Shown here: in pieces, positions 9,111 to 18,148 of the stretch
How the letters are laid out: the number at the start of each line of letters is the position of its first letter
How positions within the stretch are numbered: the first letter of the stretch is position 1
From: Bombiscardovia apis
Lineage (GTDB): Bacteria; Actinomycetota; Actinomycetes; Actinomycetales; Bifidobacteriaceae
NCBI RefSeq assembly: GCF_033095945.1
Contig: NZ_AP026800.1
Span: forward strand, 1,116,001 to 1,180,000
Reading direction: 5' to 3'
DNA length: 64,000 nucleotides
Program-made: the position numbers and the translations under genes
Notes under the pieces: generated by a model
What the model saw: the letters and a program-made list of their open reading frames with translations, nothing else
Told to the model about the DNA's origin: nothing
Databases searched by the model: none

Positions 9111-11120
9111 GTGTCTCAAACAGTACACACCTCGCCAAGTTCCACTGCTAGCTCAACCCAACTAGCGCTCATCCCCCAGCCCAGCAAACTCAGCATTACT
9201 GGTTCTCCTATACTCATGCCTTGCCAGGGGCGCATCTCATATCAAGGACCCCAAGAGAATTCCTTCTCATCAACTGGCAATTTTCTAGCCCAAGAGCTGG
9301 CGAGCGACATTGAAGAAAGCACAGGCTTTAGCTGGCAGTGTGCCCAAGGCTCAGCGTGGAAGGCTTGGATAAGCCTACAGATAGATTCCTCCCTGGCAGC
9401 CCAAGAGTACCGAATAGTCATCGATGAACGCCAGCCATCACCAGTAAACTTAATCGGTGGAGACATGGAAGGATTGCGATACGCAGTTCAGACCTTACGC
9501 CAAATCTTCAAGCAGAGCGCTCCCCTACTACCCCAATTGCGTATTGAAGATAAGCCCGTCTTTGCCGTGCGCTCATACAGCCTTGATGTAACTCGCGGGA
9601 GAGTACCAACGATGGCTTGGCTCAAGGCTTGGGCAAACAAGCTTGCCTATTACAAGTACAACCAGCTGCAACTCTATATCGAGCACACCTTCGCTTTCGA
9701 CGGAATGAGCGAATCTTGGCGAGGCACCTCTCCGCTACAGCCTCAAGACATTATCGAATTTGACACTTACTGTGCCCAGCTGGGCATCGAACTAGTACCG
9801 TCGCTCTCCACCTTCGGACACCACTACATGACCTTGCGCACTCAAACGTATCGCCGCTTGGGAGAGTTCCCCCAAGATGCAGAACGCCCTTACTCTTTCA
9901 TTGAGCGCCAAGAGCATCACACGCTCAATGTTGCAGATCAAGACGCTTTTGCTTTCTCGTGCGCCATTATTGACGCTTACGCACCGCTCTTCCGGACTAA
10001 AAAATTCAACATCGGCGGCGATGAAACCTTCGACCTAGGAAAAGGGCAGTCTAAGGTGCTCGCTGAACAGGTTGGCGTTGAAAAACTGTATGCCGACTAC
10101 GTAGTCAAACTCTGCCAGCATGTGGAAGAGCAGGGACGCGAGCCCATGTTCTGGGGAGATATTGCCGTCTCCACGCCCAAAGTGCTCGACCGACTGCCCA
10201 AGGACAATCCCCTGCTCAACTGGCTCTATAGCCCAGAAGTTGACGACGAAAAAGTTAAGATGGTTGCCGACATGGGGCTACCTCAATACGTATGCTCAGC
10301 AGTGCAAGCATGGAACGGATTACTGCCCAAGGTCCACGACGCTTGGTCAAACATCTACCGTCTCAACCAATACGGATTGCAGTACGGAGCGGTTGGAGCC
10401 ATGATTACCGACTGGGGCGACTACGGGCATATAAACGACCCGGTCATGAGTATCCCTGGTATGGTCTATGGCGCTCAATACTCGTGGAATCCGCAGGGCC
10501 CCGGTTTTGATCAGATGAACCGGCTCATGGATGAACTCGAATATGGCGACAGGCAGGGCAAGTATGTAGAAGCTTTGGTAGAGGCCAGCGAAGCCGTGGC
10601 TTTCAGCTGGGGCGACATGGTGACCTACATGGAGCTTGACGATGGTCAGGGCAGCGTTAACACCGACGTAAGTAGCTTCCTCGCTAGCATCCACACTAAA
10701 GAAGAGTGGAGCCTTGAAGACATCACCAGTTTAAGCCAGGCCAGAACACACTATCTTGAACTCATCCTCGATAAGCTCAAGGACGCGTCGAATCTCAATC
10801 AGCGGCTAGATCAAGCCAGCAAACAGCTTGCCTCGGTCGTAGCTGGTAGCTCATTGCCAGCTTCACAGACCGGTCAAGCCCAACTCCTATCTGTTGAAGG
10901 CCAACGCTTGTTCAATCTCTTAGGACTGACTTTGGCGAGCAAACTGGGCTTAACCGATACTCAGACGCAGTCTGGCTTGCCCAGCCCAGAGGAGTTAGCC
11001 AGCGAGCTCGAAAACTGGTTTGAAGGTTATCGAGCCCGTTGGCGCCGAGTCAGCAAGGAATCCGAATTGCGGCGTATTTCCGCAATAGTTTGGTCTTACG
11101 CCGATATGTTACGCAGGTAA
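9111..11120 (+). CDS. Cytoplasmic beta-N-acetylhexosaminidase, glycoside hydrolase family 20
   Basis: This 669-residue GH20 enzyme has no signal peptide or anchor, so it acts in the cytoplasm on imported sugars. It shows an N-terminal GH20b-like alpha/beta domain (about residues 15-150) and then the TIM barrel beginning SYSLDVTRGRVPTMAWLK. The catalytic Asp-Glu pair of substrate-assisted hydrolysis lies in NIGGDETFDLG as D304-E305. The tryptophan-rich MITDWGDYGH lies in the sugar pocket. A C-terminal helical region of about 200 residues follows. The reaction is release of terminal beta-linked GlcNAc or GalNAc. The start is a GTG at 9111 preceded by AAGGAG. It ends the operon, converging on gluD with a 7-nt gap and no obvious terminator. 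Confidence 0.9.
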   Translation: MSQTVHTSPSSTASSTQLALIPQPSKLSITGSPILMPCQGRISYQGPQENSFSSTGNFLAQELASDIEESTGFSWQCAQGSAWKAWISLQIDSSLAAQEYRIVIDERQPSPVNLIGGDMEGLRYAVQTLRQIFKQSAPLLPQLRIEDKPVFAVRSYSLDVTRGRVPTMAWLKAWANKLAYYKYNQLQLYIEHTFAFDGMSESWRGTSPLQPQDIIEFDTYCAQLGIELVPSLSTFGHHYMTLRTQTYRRLGEFPQDAERPYSFIERQEHHTLNVADQDAFAFSCAIIDAYAPLFRTKKFNIGGDETFDLGKGQSKVLAEQVGVEKLYADYVVKLCQHVEEQGREPMFWGDIAVSTPKVLDRLPKDNPLLNWLYSPEVDDEKVKMVADMGLPQYVCSAVQAWNGLLPKVHDAWSNIYRLNQYGLQYGAVGAMITDWGDYGHINDPVMSIPGMVYGAQYSWNPQGPGFDQMNRLMDELEYGDRQGKYVEALVEASEAVAFSWGDMVTYMELDDGQGSVNTDVSSFLASIHTKEEWSLEDITSLSQARTHYLELILDKLKDASNLNQRLDQASKQLASVVAGSSLPASQTGQAQLLSVEGQRLFNLLGLTLASKLGLTDTQTQSGLPSPEELASELENWFEGYRARWRRVSKESELRRISAIVWSYADMLRR

Positions 11121-11127
11121 GCCACGC

Positions 11128-12321
11128 TTATTCTTGCTTATCGTCCCGGTTCGTCTTCTCTGAGGAAGAGCCGGGACAACGCTTATGCAGCCCCTTGCGC
11201 TCACCCTCTTCCTCATGAGAGCCCAAGTGCGGCTTCAAGAAGTCAGGAATTTCATGGCTCTTGTGGTCGACCTGAGTTTCAGGATGAGTTTCGTCATAGC
11301 CCTGCATGTAGCGAGTTTCACGCCAATGACGGATAGAAGCGTTAGAGCCACGATGATGGACGTGATACTGCAGGGGTGCGCCACCAAAGCGGTCGGTATC
11401 CACTTCTTTAGCCACTGCAATCTGGTTGACGTTTGAAGGATCCATAATTGCTAGCGGCGGCACCGGTTCCACGTCAACCGGCGGAGCTGGAGCAGCAGTG
11501 CGCTGTTGCATCCGCTCAGGCAGCATGCGGGCAAACTTGGAAAGCAACGAGCAGACGATAAAGTAAATCACGGCTGCTACTACGAGCGTTTGCAAGATGT
11601 TGAAATACATCGAGCCCAAGCGTCGAGACTCCTGCAAGAGGTCGGTATACATGATGATTGAGCCCAAGGCGGTATCTTTTACCACTACCACCAGCTGAGT
11701 CACCGCAGCTGGCAGCATGGCATATACGGCCTGAGGCACCTCAATCTGCATCAAAGACTGGGTCTGAGTCAATCCCAAAGCCACTGATGCCTCGCGCTGA
11801 CCACCGGGCAAGTTGCCCACACCAGAACGAATCAGCTCAGCAACCACAGAGCCATTATACAAAATCAGAGATAGCACAACAGCCCAGTAAGAAGCTTGAC
11901 TCACGCCAGCGAAAGCGAACCAACGCCAGAAGAAAATCATCAGCATCAGCACGGGCACCGCTCGGCAAAACTCCACGATAACGCCCGAAATGGTTCTCAG
12001 TAATACGCTGGGTAGTAAGCGCCCCAGACCAAAGATAAAACCAAACAAGACCGAACCAATGACAGCCAGCACTGAAGCTTTGATAGTCAGCCACAAGCCA
12101 GGCAAGTAGAAGTCCGTCCAGGCTTCAGTCTCTAGAGCCGGCTTCCACAGCTCCCAAGACAGCTGGTTTTCACCGTCTGGCGGATTGTGCAGACGCACCA
12201 GTATGAGGACAACAATTAACGCAAAGACTAAGCCTGCGATCCAATTGGCAATCTTAATCTTCTTGCGACCCTTGGGGCCTGGCTGATCGAAGAGGAGAGA
12301 ACTCTCATTTGCTGTAGCCAT
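11128..12321 (-). CDS. gluD: Glutamate/polar amino-acid ABC transporter permease with long cytoplasmic tail
   Basis: Residues 1-270 form a His/Glu/Gln-type amino-acid permease: a first membrane segment about 26-44, five more between 75 and 260, and the EAA loop GGQREASVALGLTQTQSLMQIEVPQAV. Residues 270-397 are an unusual hydrophilic, His/Glu/Lys-rich extension rarely this long in GluD proteins, which usually stop near 275. Its sequence resembles no domain I recognise. The ATG follows AGGAGGTGAA at good spacing and lies 6 nt after the gluC stop, so it is translated from the same mRNA. The four genes are in the order gluA-gluB-gluC-gluD, as in corynebacterial and bifidobacterial glutamate systems. 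Confidence 0.85.
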   Translation of the reverse strand: MATANESSLLFDQPGPKGRKKIKIANWIAGLVFALIVVLILVRLHNPPDGENQLSWELWKPALETEAWTDFYLPGLWLTIKASVLAVIGSVLFGFIFGLGRLLPSVLLRTISGVIVEFCRAVPVLMLMIFFWRWFAFAGVSQASYWAVVLSLILYNGSVVAELIRSGVGNLPGGQREASVALGLTQTQSLMQIEVPQAVYAMLPAAVTQLVVVVKDTALGSIIMYTDLLQESRRLGSMYFNILQTLVVAAVIYFIVCSLLSKFARMLPERMQQRTAAPAPPVDVEPVPPLAIMDPSNVNQIAVAKEVDTDRFGGAPLQYHVHHRGSNASIRHWRETRYMQGYDETHPETQVDHKSHEIPDFLKPHLGSHEEEGERKGLHKRCPGSSSEKTNRDDKQE

Positions 12322-12327
12322 TAGGGT

Positions 12328-13005
12328 TCACCTCCTGACAGCGAGCTTGTTGGATAGGAATGTGGTCAAAGCGCCAATCGGCAAGACAATAATCACATAT
12401 CCCATAGCGAAAATAAGGAAAATCGCGACGATAGCATTGGCATGATATTCAATCATCTCGCTCATCAGCGAAGAGCTTTCTGTCGCGACGGAAGCAGCGG
12501 CTGCCACAGTGGAGTTTTTCAACAAGGCGATAAAAGTGTTGCCCAAAGGTGCTACTGAGCCTCGGAAAGCCTGCGGCAAAATAATTTGGGTCGCAGACTG
12601 GGTAAAGCTCAACCCTAAGGCACGAGCGGCCTCAGCCTGGCCCAGAGGCACAGTATTGATGCCTGAGCGCAAGGACTCGCACACGAAGGCAGCCGTGTAG
12701 AGAGACAAGCCCACTACAGCCAGCCAGAAGAAGTTGACATCGAAGCGGTCAGAAAAACTCAGCTTCAGCTGGGCGAAGGCTCCCAAAACCATGAAAACCA
12801 TGATGATAGTCAGCGGCATATTTTGGAAGAAAGACACGAAGCCCGCAGATACCGTCCTCATAGAAGAAATCGGTGAGATACGCATGATAACCAAGATGAT
12901 GCCCAACACGAGCGAGAAGAGAGCAGCCCACAAGGTCAACTCGATGTTGACTAGGAAGGCACCGGGGATATTGTATTGGCTAAATAATTGCGCAATAGTA
13001 TTCAT
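12328..13005 (-). CDS. gluC: Glutamate/polar amino-acid ABC transporter permease
   Basis: The 225-residue product is a short amino-acid-type permease with about five membrane segments and the EAA loop GQAEAARALGLSFTQSATQIILPQAFRG split around residues 130-158. It forms the channel with GluD. The ATG lies 3 nt after the gluB stop and has GGAGAG upstream. Length and order match GluC of the glutamate uptake system. The exact substrate (glutamate, glutamine or aspartate) is inferred from family and gene order only. Confidence 0.88.
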   Translation of the reverse strand: MNTIAQLFSQYNIPGAFLVNIELTLWAALFSLVLGIILVIMRISPISSMRTVSAGFVSFFQNMPLTIIMVFMVLGAFAQLKLSFSDRFDVNFFWLAVVGLSLYTAAFVCESLRSGINTVPLGQAEAARALGLSFTQSATQIILPQAFRGSVAPLGNTFIALLKNSTVAAAASVATESSSLMSEMIEYHANAIVAIFLIFAMGYVIIVLPIGALTTFLSNKLAVRR

Positions 13006-13008
13006 CGT

Positions 13009-13869
13009 TTACTCTCCTTCCTCTGGTTTGGGCGGGTTGTATTTCATATCTGGCTTGAAGTGAGCGCCCTTAGTGTTTTCTTGCAGGGCCCGCTTCCAGG
13101 AGCCGTCGGCAATCATCTCTTTGATGGCAGAATTGACCTTGCGAGCCAAGGCTGTGTCTCCCTTTTTGATACCAACTCCGTAATACTCTTGTGTAAAGGG
13201 CTTACCCACCACGCTCAACCTGCCCCGGGCGGAGGAAGCCAAGCCAGCCAGAATGATGTCGTCGGTAGTAACCGCATCGACAATTCCCGAGAACAGAGCC
13301 GTAGCGCACTCAGCATAGCCGGGCTGCTCCATTAGCTGCACTTCGGAGGCGAAACGCTGCTTCACCGTAACTGCCGAAGTGGAACCAGTCACCGAGCACA
13401 AACGTTTGCCATTTAAGTCTTGGGGCCCTTGAATGCTGGTATCTCCAGCGCGCACCATCAAATCTTGCCCAGCCACAAAATAGGGACCAGCAAAAGTAAT
13501 GACTTTCTGACGCTCTGGTGTGATGGAATAGGTCGCCAAAATTATATCGACATCGCCATTTTGCAGCATGGCCTCACGCTGCTTAGAGGGGGCTTCCTTC
13601 CAGATAATCTGATCCTCAGAATAGCCCAACTGCTTAGCGATGTATTTGGCTACATCAACGTCGAATCCCACATAGGTGCCGGACTTTTTGAAGCCTAAGC
13701 CTGGTTGATCAAACTTGATGCCAATGCGTATTTTGCCATCTTCTTTGTCAGAACCACAGGCCGACAGTGAGAAGACGCAGGCAACAGCGCACAGGGCAGC
13801 AAGCAGGGCCCGCCAGAACCGTTTGGTACTGGCATTCCCTCCTGTAAACAGCCTCGAACTACCGTTCAT
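13009..13869 (-). CDS. gluB: Amino-acid ABC transporter substrate-binding lipoprotein
   Basis: This family 3 solute-binding protein of 286 residues has a lipoprotein signal ending in the lipobox LSAC (acylated C38). The mature part reads IRIGIKFDQPGLGFKKSGTYVGFDVDVA, the classic polar amino-acid-binding start, and contains the VDIILATYSITPERQK segment that contacts the ligand backbone. The ATG at 13869 with GGAAAG upstream is preferred over an in-frame TTG at 13884. It lies 34 nt after gluA and captures the amino acid for the GluCD channel. Confidence 0.88.
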   Translation of the reverse strand: MNGSSRLFTGGNASTKRFWRALLAALCAVACVFSLSACGSDKEDGKIRIGIKFDQPGLGFKKSGTYVGFDVDVAKYIAKQLGYSEDQIIWKEAPSKQREAMLQNGDVDIILATYSITPERQKVITFAGPYFVAGQDLMVRAGDTSIQGPQDLNGKRLCSVTGSTSAVTVKQRFASEVQLMEQPGYAECATALFSGIVDAVTTDDIILAGLASSARGRLSVVGKPFTQEYYGVGIKKGDTALARKVNSAIKEMIADGSWKRALQENTKGAHFKPDMKYNPPKPEEGE

Positions 13870-13903
13870 AACGTATCTTTCCAATCATCTCTCGACGTTC
13901 GTA

Positions 13904-14713
13904 TCAGTGAGTCAAAATCTTTGATAGGAACTCTTGAGCACGCTCGCTCTTAGGGTGGTCGAAGAACTCGTCTGGCTTGCCCTCTTCGAGGATGCGACCG
14001 TCGGCCATGAAGACGATTCTGTCGGCGGCCTTGCGGGCAAAGCCCATCTCGTGGGTCACACAAATCATGGTCATACCCTCCTTAGCTAGCTCAACCATCA
14101 CGTCCAAGACCTCGTTGACCATTTCGGGATCCAGTGCTGAAGTTGGCTCGTCGAAGAGCATAATCTTCGGCTTCATAGCTAGAGCGCGGGCAATGGCTAC
14201 ACGCTGCTGCTGACCGCCGGAAAGCTGAGAAGGCATCTTGGAAGCCTGAGATTCCACGCCGACACGAGCCAAGAGGTCCATAGCCAAGTCTTCTGCATCT
14301 TTCTTGTCCATGTGGCGCACCTTCATAGGGGCTAGAGTCACATTATCCAAGATGGTCTTGTTAGCGAACAGATTAAAGGACTGGAAAACCATGCCCACTT
14401 CTGCCCGTAAACTAGCCAAGTCCTTACCTTCTTCGGGCAAAAGCTGGCCGTCGATGCGGATAACGCCAGAATCGATAGACTCTAAGCGGTTAATCGTGCG
14501 GCACATGGTGGATTTACCAGAGCCCGAAGGCCCCACCACCACTAGCACCTCGCCCTGGCAGACGCGAAGGTTGATGTCTTTCAAAACGTGCAGCCTACCG
14601 TAATGCTTTTCTACGTGGGACAGTTCCACCAAAGGCCTGTCGCTGATCGGAGGCTTTTCGAGCCCCGATGCAGCCGACGTATCTATTCCTGTCTGTAGGT
14701 TCATTTCGCTCAT
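13904..14713 (-). CDS. gluA: Amino-acid ABC transporter ATP-binding protein
   Basis: The 269-residue ATPase has Walker [10 protein letters not shown] (about residues 59-67), the ABC signature [15 protein letters not shown], Walker [15 protein letters not shown] and the switch histidine in VTHEMGFA. It is preceded by about 27 polar residues before the domain starts at [13 protein letters not shown]. It powers the GluBCD importer. The ATG at 14713 has no Shine-Dalgarno. A TACAAT hexamer ends 8 nt before it, so the gluABCD mRNA may start at or next to the start codon. Terminator and promoter for this operon lie in the 106-base gap to aspS. Confidence 0.9.
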   Translation of the reverse strand: MSEMNLQTGIDTSAASGLEKPPISDRPLVELSHVEKHYGRLHVLKDINLRVCQGEVLVVVGPSGSGKSTMCRTINRLESIDSGVIRIDGQLLPEEGKDLASLRAEVGMVFQSFNLFANKTILDNVTLAPMKVRHMDKKDAEDLAMDLLARVGVESQASKMPSQLSGGQQQRVAIARALAMKPKIMLFDEPTSALDPEMVNEVLDVMVELAKEGMTMICVTHEMGFARKAADRIVFMADGRILEEGKPDEFFDHPKSERAQEFLSKILTH

Positions 14714-14771
14714 ACTAAAGCATTGTAGTCATAAACCTTTACTGATGGACACCACCGGGTTACTAGGAGGT

Positions 14772-14807
14772 TAACAAAAGAGGGGGCAGGCTAAGCCCAC
14801 CCCCTCT
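14772..14807 (-). terminator. Rho-independent terminator of aspS
   Basis: On the minus strand AGAGGGGG (14807-14800) pairs with CCCCCTCT (14786-14779). The stem is extended inward by a GGGC/GCCT helix, and the run TTTTGTT follows. It lies directly after the aspS stop codon. Confidence 0.85.
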
Positions 14808-14819
14808 CGTATTGAGGAT

Positions 14820-16616
14820 TTACTCCTCTTCCTCTGGGTTATAGTCGACGCCAGTTTCTGCGCGCTGCTCGTCTGGAATTGGAGCCGGAGCGCCAGTCAT
14901 CGGATCTTGGCCGCCTCCAGACTTGGGGAAGGCAATAACATCGCGAATAGAGCTGGCCCCAGTAAGAATCTGAGCCACACGATCCCAGCCGAAAGCAATA
15001 CCAGCGTGAGGAGGTGCTCCAAACTTGAAGGCCTCAAGCAGGAAGCCGAACTTCTCCTGCGCCTCGTCTGGGTCGATACCTAGCACGTTTAACACGCGGT
15101 CTTGAATATCGTCGCGATGGATACGAACAGAACCACCGCCGATTTCCGAACCGTTGCACACGATGTCGTAAGAATCACTCATGGCATGCTCTGGATCCTG
15201 ATCGAACTTGTCAATCCAATCAGCAGAAGGCATGGTGAAGGGGTGGTGCATGGAAGTCCACTTGGAGTGGCCCACTGCCACATCGTCATCGTCTGGGTCG
15301 TCGGTAGCCTTGAAGAGCGGGAAGTCCACCACCCAAGTCATAGCGAACTCGTCGGGCTTAAGTAGGCCTTGGCGACGGGCAATTTCTACACGCACCGCAC
15401 CCAACAAAAGCTGAGAGGACTCGCGGCCACCTGCTGCAAAGAAGACAGCATCTCCGTCTTCAGCCCCAACTGCCTGCTGGAGGCCTTGACGCTCAGCATC
15501 GGAAAGGTTCTTCGCCACGGGACCCTTGAGTTCACCGTTGCCAGAGAACTGCACATAAGCCAAGCCCTTAGCGCCGCGCTGACGGGCCCATTCCTGCCAA
15601 CCATCGAACTGGCGGCGAGGCAGGTCAGCCCCGCCTTTAAAGACCACAGCGCCCACATAAGGTGCCTGGAAGACTCGGAAGGGAGTGTCCTTAAAGTAGT
15701 CGGTCATCTCCACAATCTGATTGCCGAAACGCAGGTCTGGCTTATCTGAGCCGTACTTATCCATGGCATCGTGCCAAGAAATACGATTAATGGGTAGTTG
15801 AATATCATAGCCAGCAGCCTTCCAAATGGAAGCGATAACCTTCTCGGCCATAGCCATCACATCGTCTTGGGAGGCAAAGCTCATCTCAATATCGAGCTGA
15901 GTGAACTCAGGCTGACGGTCTGCACGGAAGTCTTCATCGCGGTAGCAGCGAGCAATCTGATAGTAGCGCTCAAAGCCCGAGACCATGAGCAGCTGCTTCA
16001 AAAGCTGAGGAGACTGAGGCAATGCATACCAAGAGCCAGGCACCAAACGTGCAGGCACAAGGAAGTCGCGGGCACCCTCGGGAGTCGACTTAATCAGCGT
16101 CGGTGTTTCAATCTCGCAGAAGTCCATCGAGTCAAGGGCCTGGCGGGCAGCCGCATTCATCTTGGCGCGCAGGCGAATGTTGGACTGCATGGAGGGTCGG
16201 CGGAGGTCGAGATAGCGATACTTTAAGCGAATATCTTCGCCGGGCAGTTTGTTCTCAGACTCATTTTCCAGAGCTGTAGACACTTGGAAGGGCAGGGCAT
16301 CTGACTTGGCCAGAACTTCGATACTCTTTGCCACAATCTCGATGTGACCAGTAGCCAAGTGCTCGTTATCGTTGCCTTCAGGGCGAGCGCGAACCTCACC
16401 GGTAATCTCAACCACATACTCCGAGCGCAGAGGCCTAGCCAGCTCCTCGTCGTACACCACTACCTGCACAAGGCCTGTGCGGTCGCGCAAGTCGATAAAG
16501 GCAACACCACCGTGGTCACGACGGCGGTCTACCCAACCAGCAACGGTAACTTCCTGACCAATTTCGGACTCTGTCACCTGGGTGGCATAGTGCGTTCTGT
16601 AAGCCGAATGGCTCAT
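14820..16616 (-). CDS. aspS: Aspartyl-tRNA synthetase (class IIb)
   Basis: This 598-residue bacterial-type AspRS has an OB-fold anticodon-binding domain at the N-terminus ([23 protein letters not shown]). The class II core has motif 2 [22 protein letters not shown] insertion domain follows (about residues 300-430). Motif 3 is [15 protein letters not shown]. It charges tRNA-Asp, and possibly tRNA-Asn if the organism uses the amidotransferase route. The ATG at 16616 ([11 protein letters not shown]) is preferred. The in-frame ATG at 16634 overlaps the GGAGGA that serves as its Shine-Dalgarno. It follows hisS by about 40 nt, and the two form an operon. The C-terminus ends with an acidic EEEE tail. 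Confidence 0.96.
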   Translation of the reverse strand: MSHSAYRTHYATQVTESEIGQEVTVAGWVDRRRDHGGVAFIDLRDRTGLVQVVVYDEELARPLRSEYVVEITGEVRARPEGNDNEHLATGHIEIVAKSIEVLAKSDALPFQVSTALENESENKLPGEDIRLKYRYLDLRRPSMQSNIRLRAKMNAAARQALDSMDFCEIETPTLIKSTPEGARDFLVPARLVPGSWYALPQSPQLLKQLLMVSGFERYYQIARCYRDEDFRADRQPEFTQLDIEMSFASQDDVMAMAEKVIASIWKAAGYDIQLPINRISWHDAMDKYGSDKPDLRFGNQIVEMTDYFKDTPFRVFQAPYVGAVVFKGGADLPRRQFDGWQEWARQRGAKGLAYVQFSGNGELKGPVAKNLSDAERQGLQQAVGAEDGDAVFFAAGGRESSQLLLGAVRVEIARRQGLLKPDEFAMTWVVDFPLFKATDDPDDDDVAVGHSKWTSMHHPFTMPSADWIDKFDQDPEHAMSDSYDIVCNGSEIGGGSVRIHRDDIQDRVLNVLGIDPDEAQEKFGFLLEAFKFGAPPHAGIAFGWDRVAQILTGASSIRDVIAFPKSGGGQDPMTGAPAPIPDEQRAETGVDYNPEEEE

Positions 16617-16657
16617 ACTCGTCTCTTCCTCCATCTTGGCTGGTGCCTGACCCTCGT

Positions 16658-18058
16658 TCAGGCCTTGCTCTCCACCTGCTGCTGGGCATACAGGCTATCC
16701 GGCGTCCAAGACACGGGATCAGCCGCTTCTTGCTCACCAGTAACAATATTCTTCACTTGGTTACTCTGGTCGGCTTCGCTGCTTGCATCAGCTTGGGCCG
16801 GGAACCAGACGTAAGGAATGCCCAAGTGGTCAGCATATTTAATCTGCTTACCGATCTTGGCTGCGGTTGGGGCCACATCGGCAGCGATACCACGCTTTCG
16901 CAAAGCATCGGCAAGGTGATTACTCGTCGTGCGCTCGTCCTCATTCCAGACTGCCACTAAAACGCTAGCCGGCGAAACTCGGGAAGCTTGAGCTCCCACC
17001 TGGTTGAGCAGGTAAGACAAAAGTCGAGACAGACCAATTGACAGGCCCACACCCGGGTAAGTTTTCGAGCCTTGAGAAGCCAAATTGTCGTAGCGCCCAC
17101 CCGAGCAAATCGAACCCAAGGACTGAGCTCCATCTAAGAAAGTCTCGTAGACTGAGCCGGTGTAATAATCCAAGCCGCGGGCAATCTTCAAATCAGCAAT
17201 CACAGCACCCGGGCGAATCTTATCGGCTTCGTCCACAATCATTGCCAGCGTATTGAGACCTTCAATAGCCAGCTGATAAGCGTCACTGTCTTGGTCAATG
17301 CCGTGGGAGGCACACAGCTGGTCAAAACCTGCCTTGAGTTCGCTGCCAGAATCGGCGGTGAGCTCAGCCAATTCCAAGCATGCCTTGGCCTGAGCCGGGC
17401 TAGCACCACAATCTTTGACCAGAAGCTCTGCTACTTCGTCGGCACCAATTTTGTCGAGCTTATCAATCTCTCGCAAAACGCCTTCGATGTCGCTTAAGCC
17501 AAGCCCGCGGTAAAAACCTTCGGAGAGTTTACGATTGTTAGCGTGGACCGTGGCCTTGGGCAGACCGTAAGCGCGCATCTCTTCAAGAGCTGAAACCATT
17601 ACTAAAGGCACTTCAACCTCATAGTGGTCGGGCAGTTCACCGTTACCGATTACATCGATGTCGGCCTGCACAAACTCACGGAAGCGACCTTCTTGCGGGC
17701 GCTCGCCACGCCAAACCTTTTGAATCTGCCAACGCTTGAAGGGGAAGGTCAGATGGCCAGAGTTCTCGACTACGTAGCGAGAAAGCGGCACCGTCAAGTC
17801 AAAGTGGAGGCCCAATCGGTCATCAACTGGCTTGCCATCTTCGTGACCAACTTCTTGCAAACGGCTGAGCAAATAAATTTCTTTACTGGTCTCACCTTTT
17901 TTGAGCAGGGAGGCCCCTGGCTCAACTGCTCGGGTCTCAATTCCTATGAAACCATTGAGTTCAAAGACATGCCGAAGCGTGTCTATAAGGGTCTGCTCAA
18001 CCACCCGTTGTGATGGGAGCCACTCGGGAAATCCTGATACTGATGCACCTTTAGCCAT
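16658..18058 (-). CDS. hisS: Histidyl-tRNA synthetase
   Basis: This 466-residue class II synthetase charges tRNA-His. It has motif 1 near [20 protein letters not shown], motif 2 [20 protein letters not shown], the histidine-specific [13 protein letters not shown] and motif 3 [13 protein letters not shown]. The C-terminal anticodon domain starts about residue 345 ([15 protein letters not shown]). An extra tail of about 40 polar residues follows. The ATG at 18058 has no Shine-Dalgarno; a -10-like TATTAT ends 8 nt upstream, so a leaderless or near-leaderless mRNA is likely. It is transcribed divergently from the DUF349 gene, with overlapping -10 boxes. Confidence 0.95.
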   Translation of the reverse strand: MAKGASVSGFPEWLPSQRVVEQTLIDTLRHVFELNGFIGIETRAVEPGASLLKKGETSKEIYLLSRLQEVGHEDGKPVDDRLGLHFDLTVPLSRYVVENSGHLTFPFKRWQIQKVWRGERPQEGRFREFVQADIDVIGNGELPDHYEVEVPLVMVSALEEMRAYGLPKATVHANNRKLSEGFYRGLGLSDIEGVLREIDKLDKIGADEVAELLVKDCGASPAQAKACLELAELTADSGSELKAGFDQLCASHGIDQDSDAYQLAIEGLNTLAMIVDEADKIRPGAVIADLKIARGLDYYTGSVYETFLDGAQSLGSICSGGRYDNLASQGSKTYPGVGLSIGLSRLLSYLLNQVGAQASRVSPASVLVAVWNEDERTTSNHLADALRKRGIAADVAPTAAKIGKQIKYADHLGIPYVWFPAQADASSEADQSNQVKNIVTGEQEAADPVSWTPDSLYAQQQVESKA

Positions 18059-18065
18059 AATTACC

Positions 18066-18072
18066 TATAATA
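18066..18072. promoter_or_regulatory. Overlapping divergent -10 boxes for hisS and the DUF349 gene
   Basis: On the plus strand TATAAT occupies 18066-18071. On the minus strand TATTAT occupies 18072-18067. The two hexamers share five base pairs, so RNA polymerase can open the region for only one direction at a time. The -35 regions on both sides are weak. Confidence 0.55.
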
Positions 18073-18148
18073 GAAGATGTTAGGGAGAAGTGGAGCACGT
18101 GTGCGGCACTTTCCCCTGCCTCTACCTCACGAGCTAAAGGAGCTGGCC

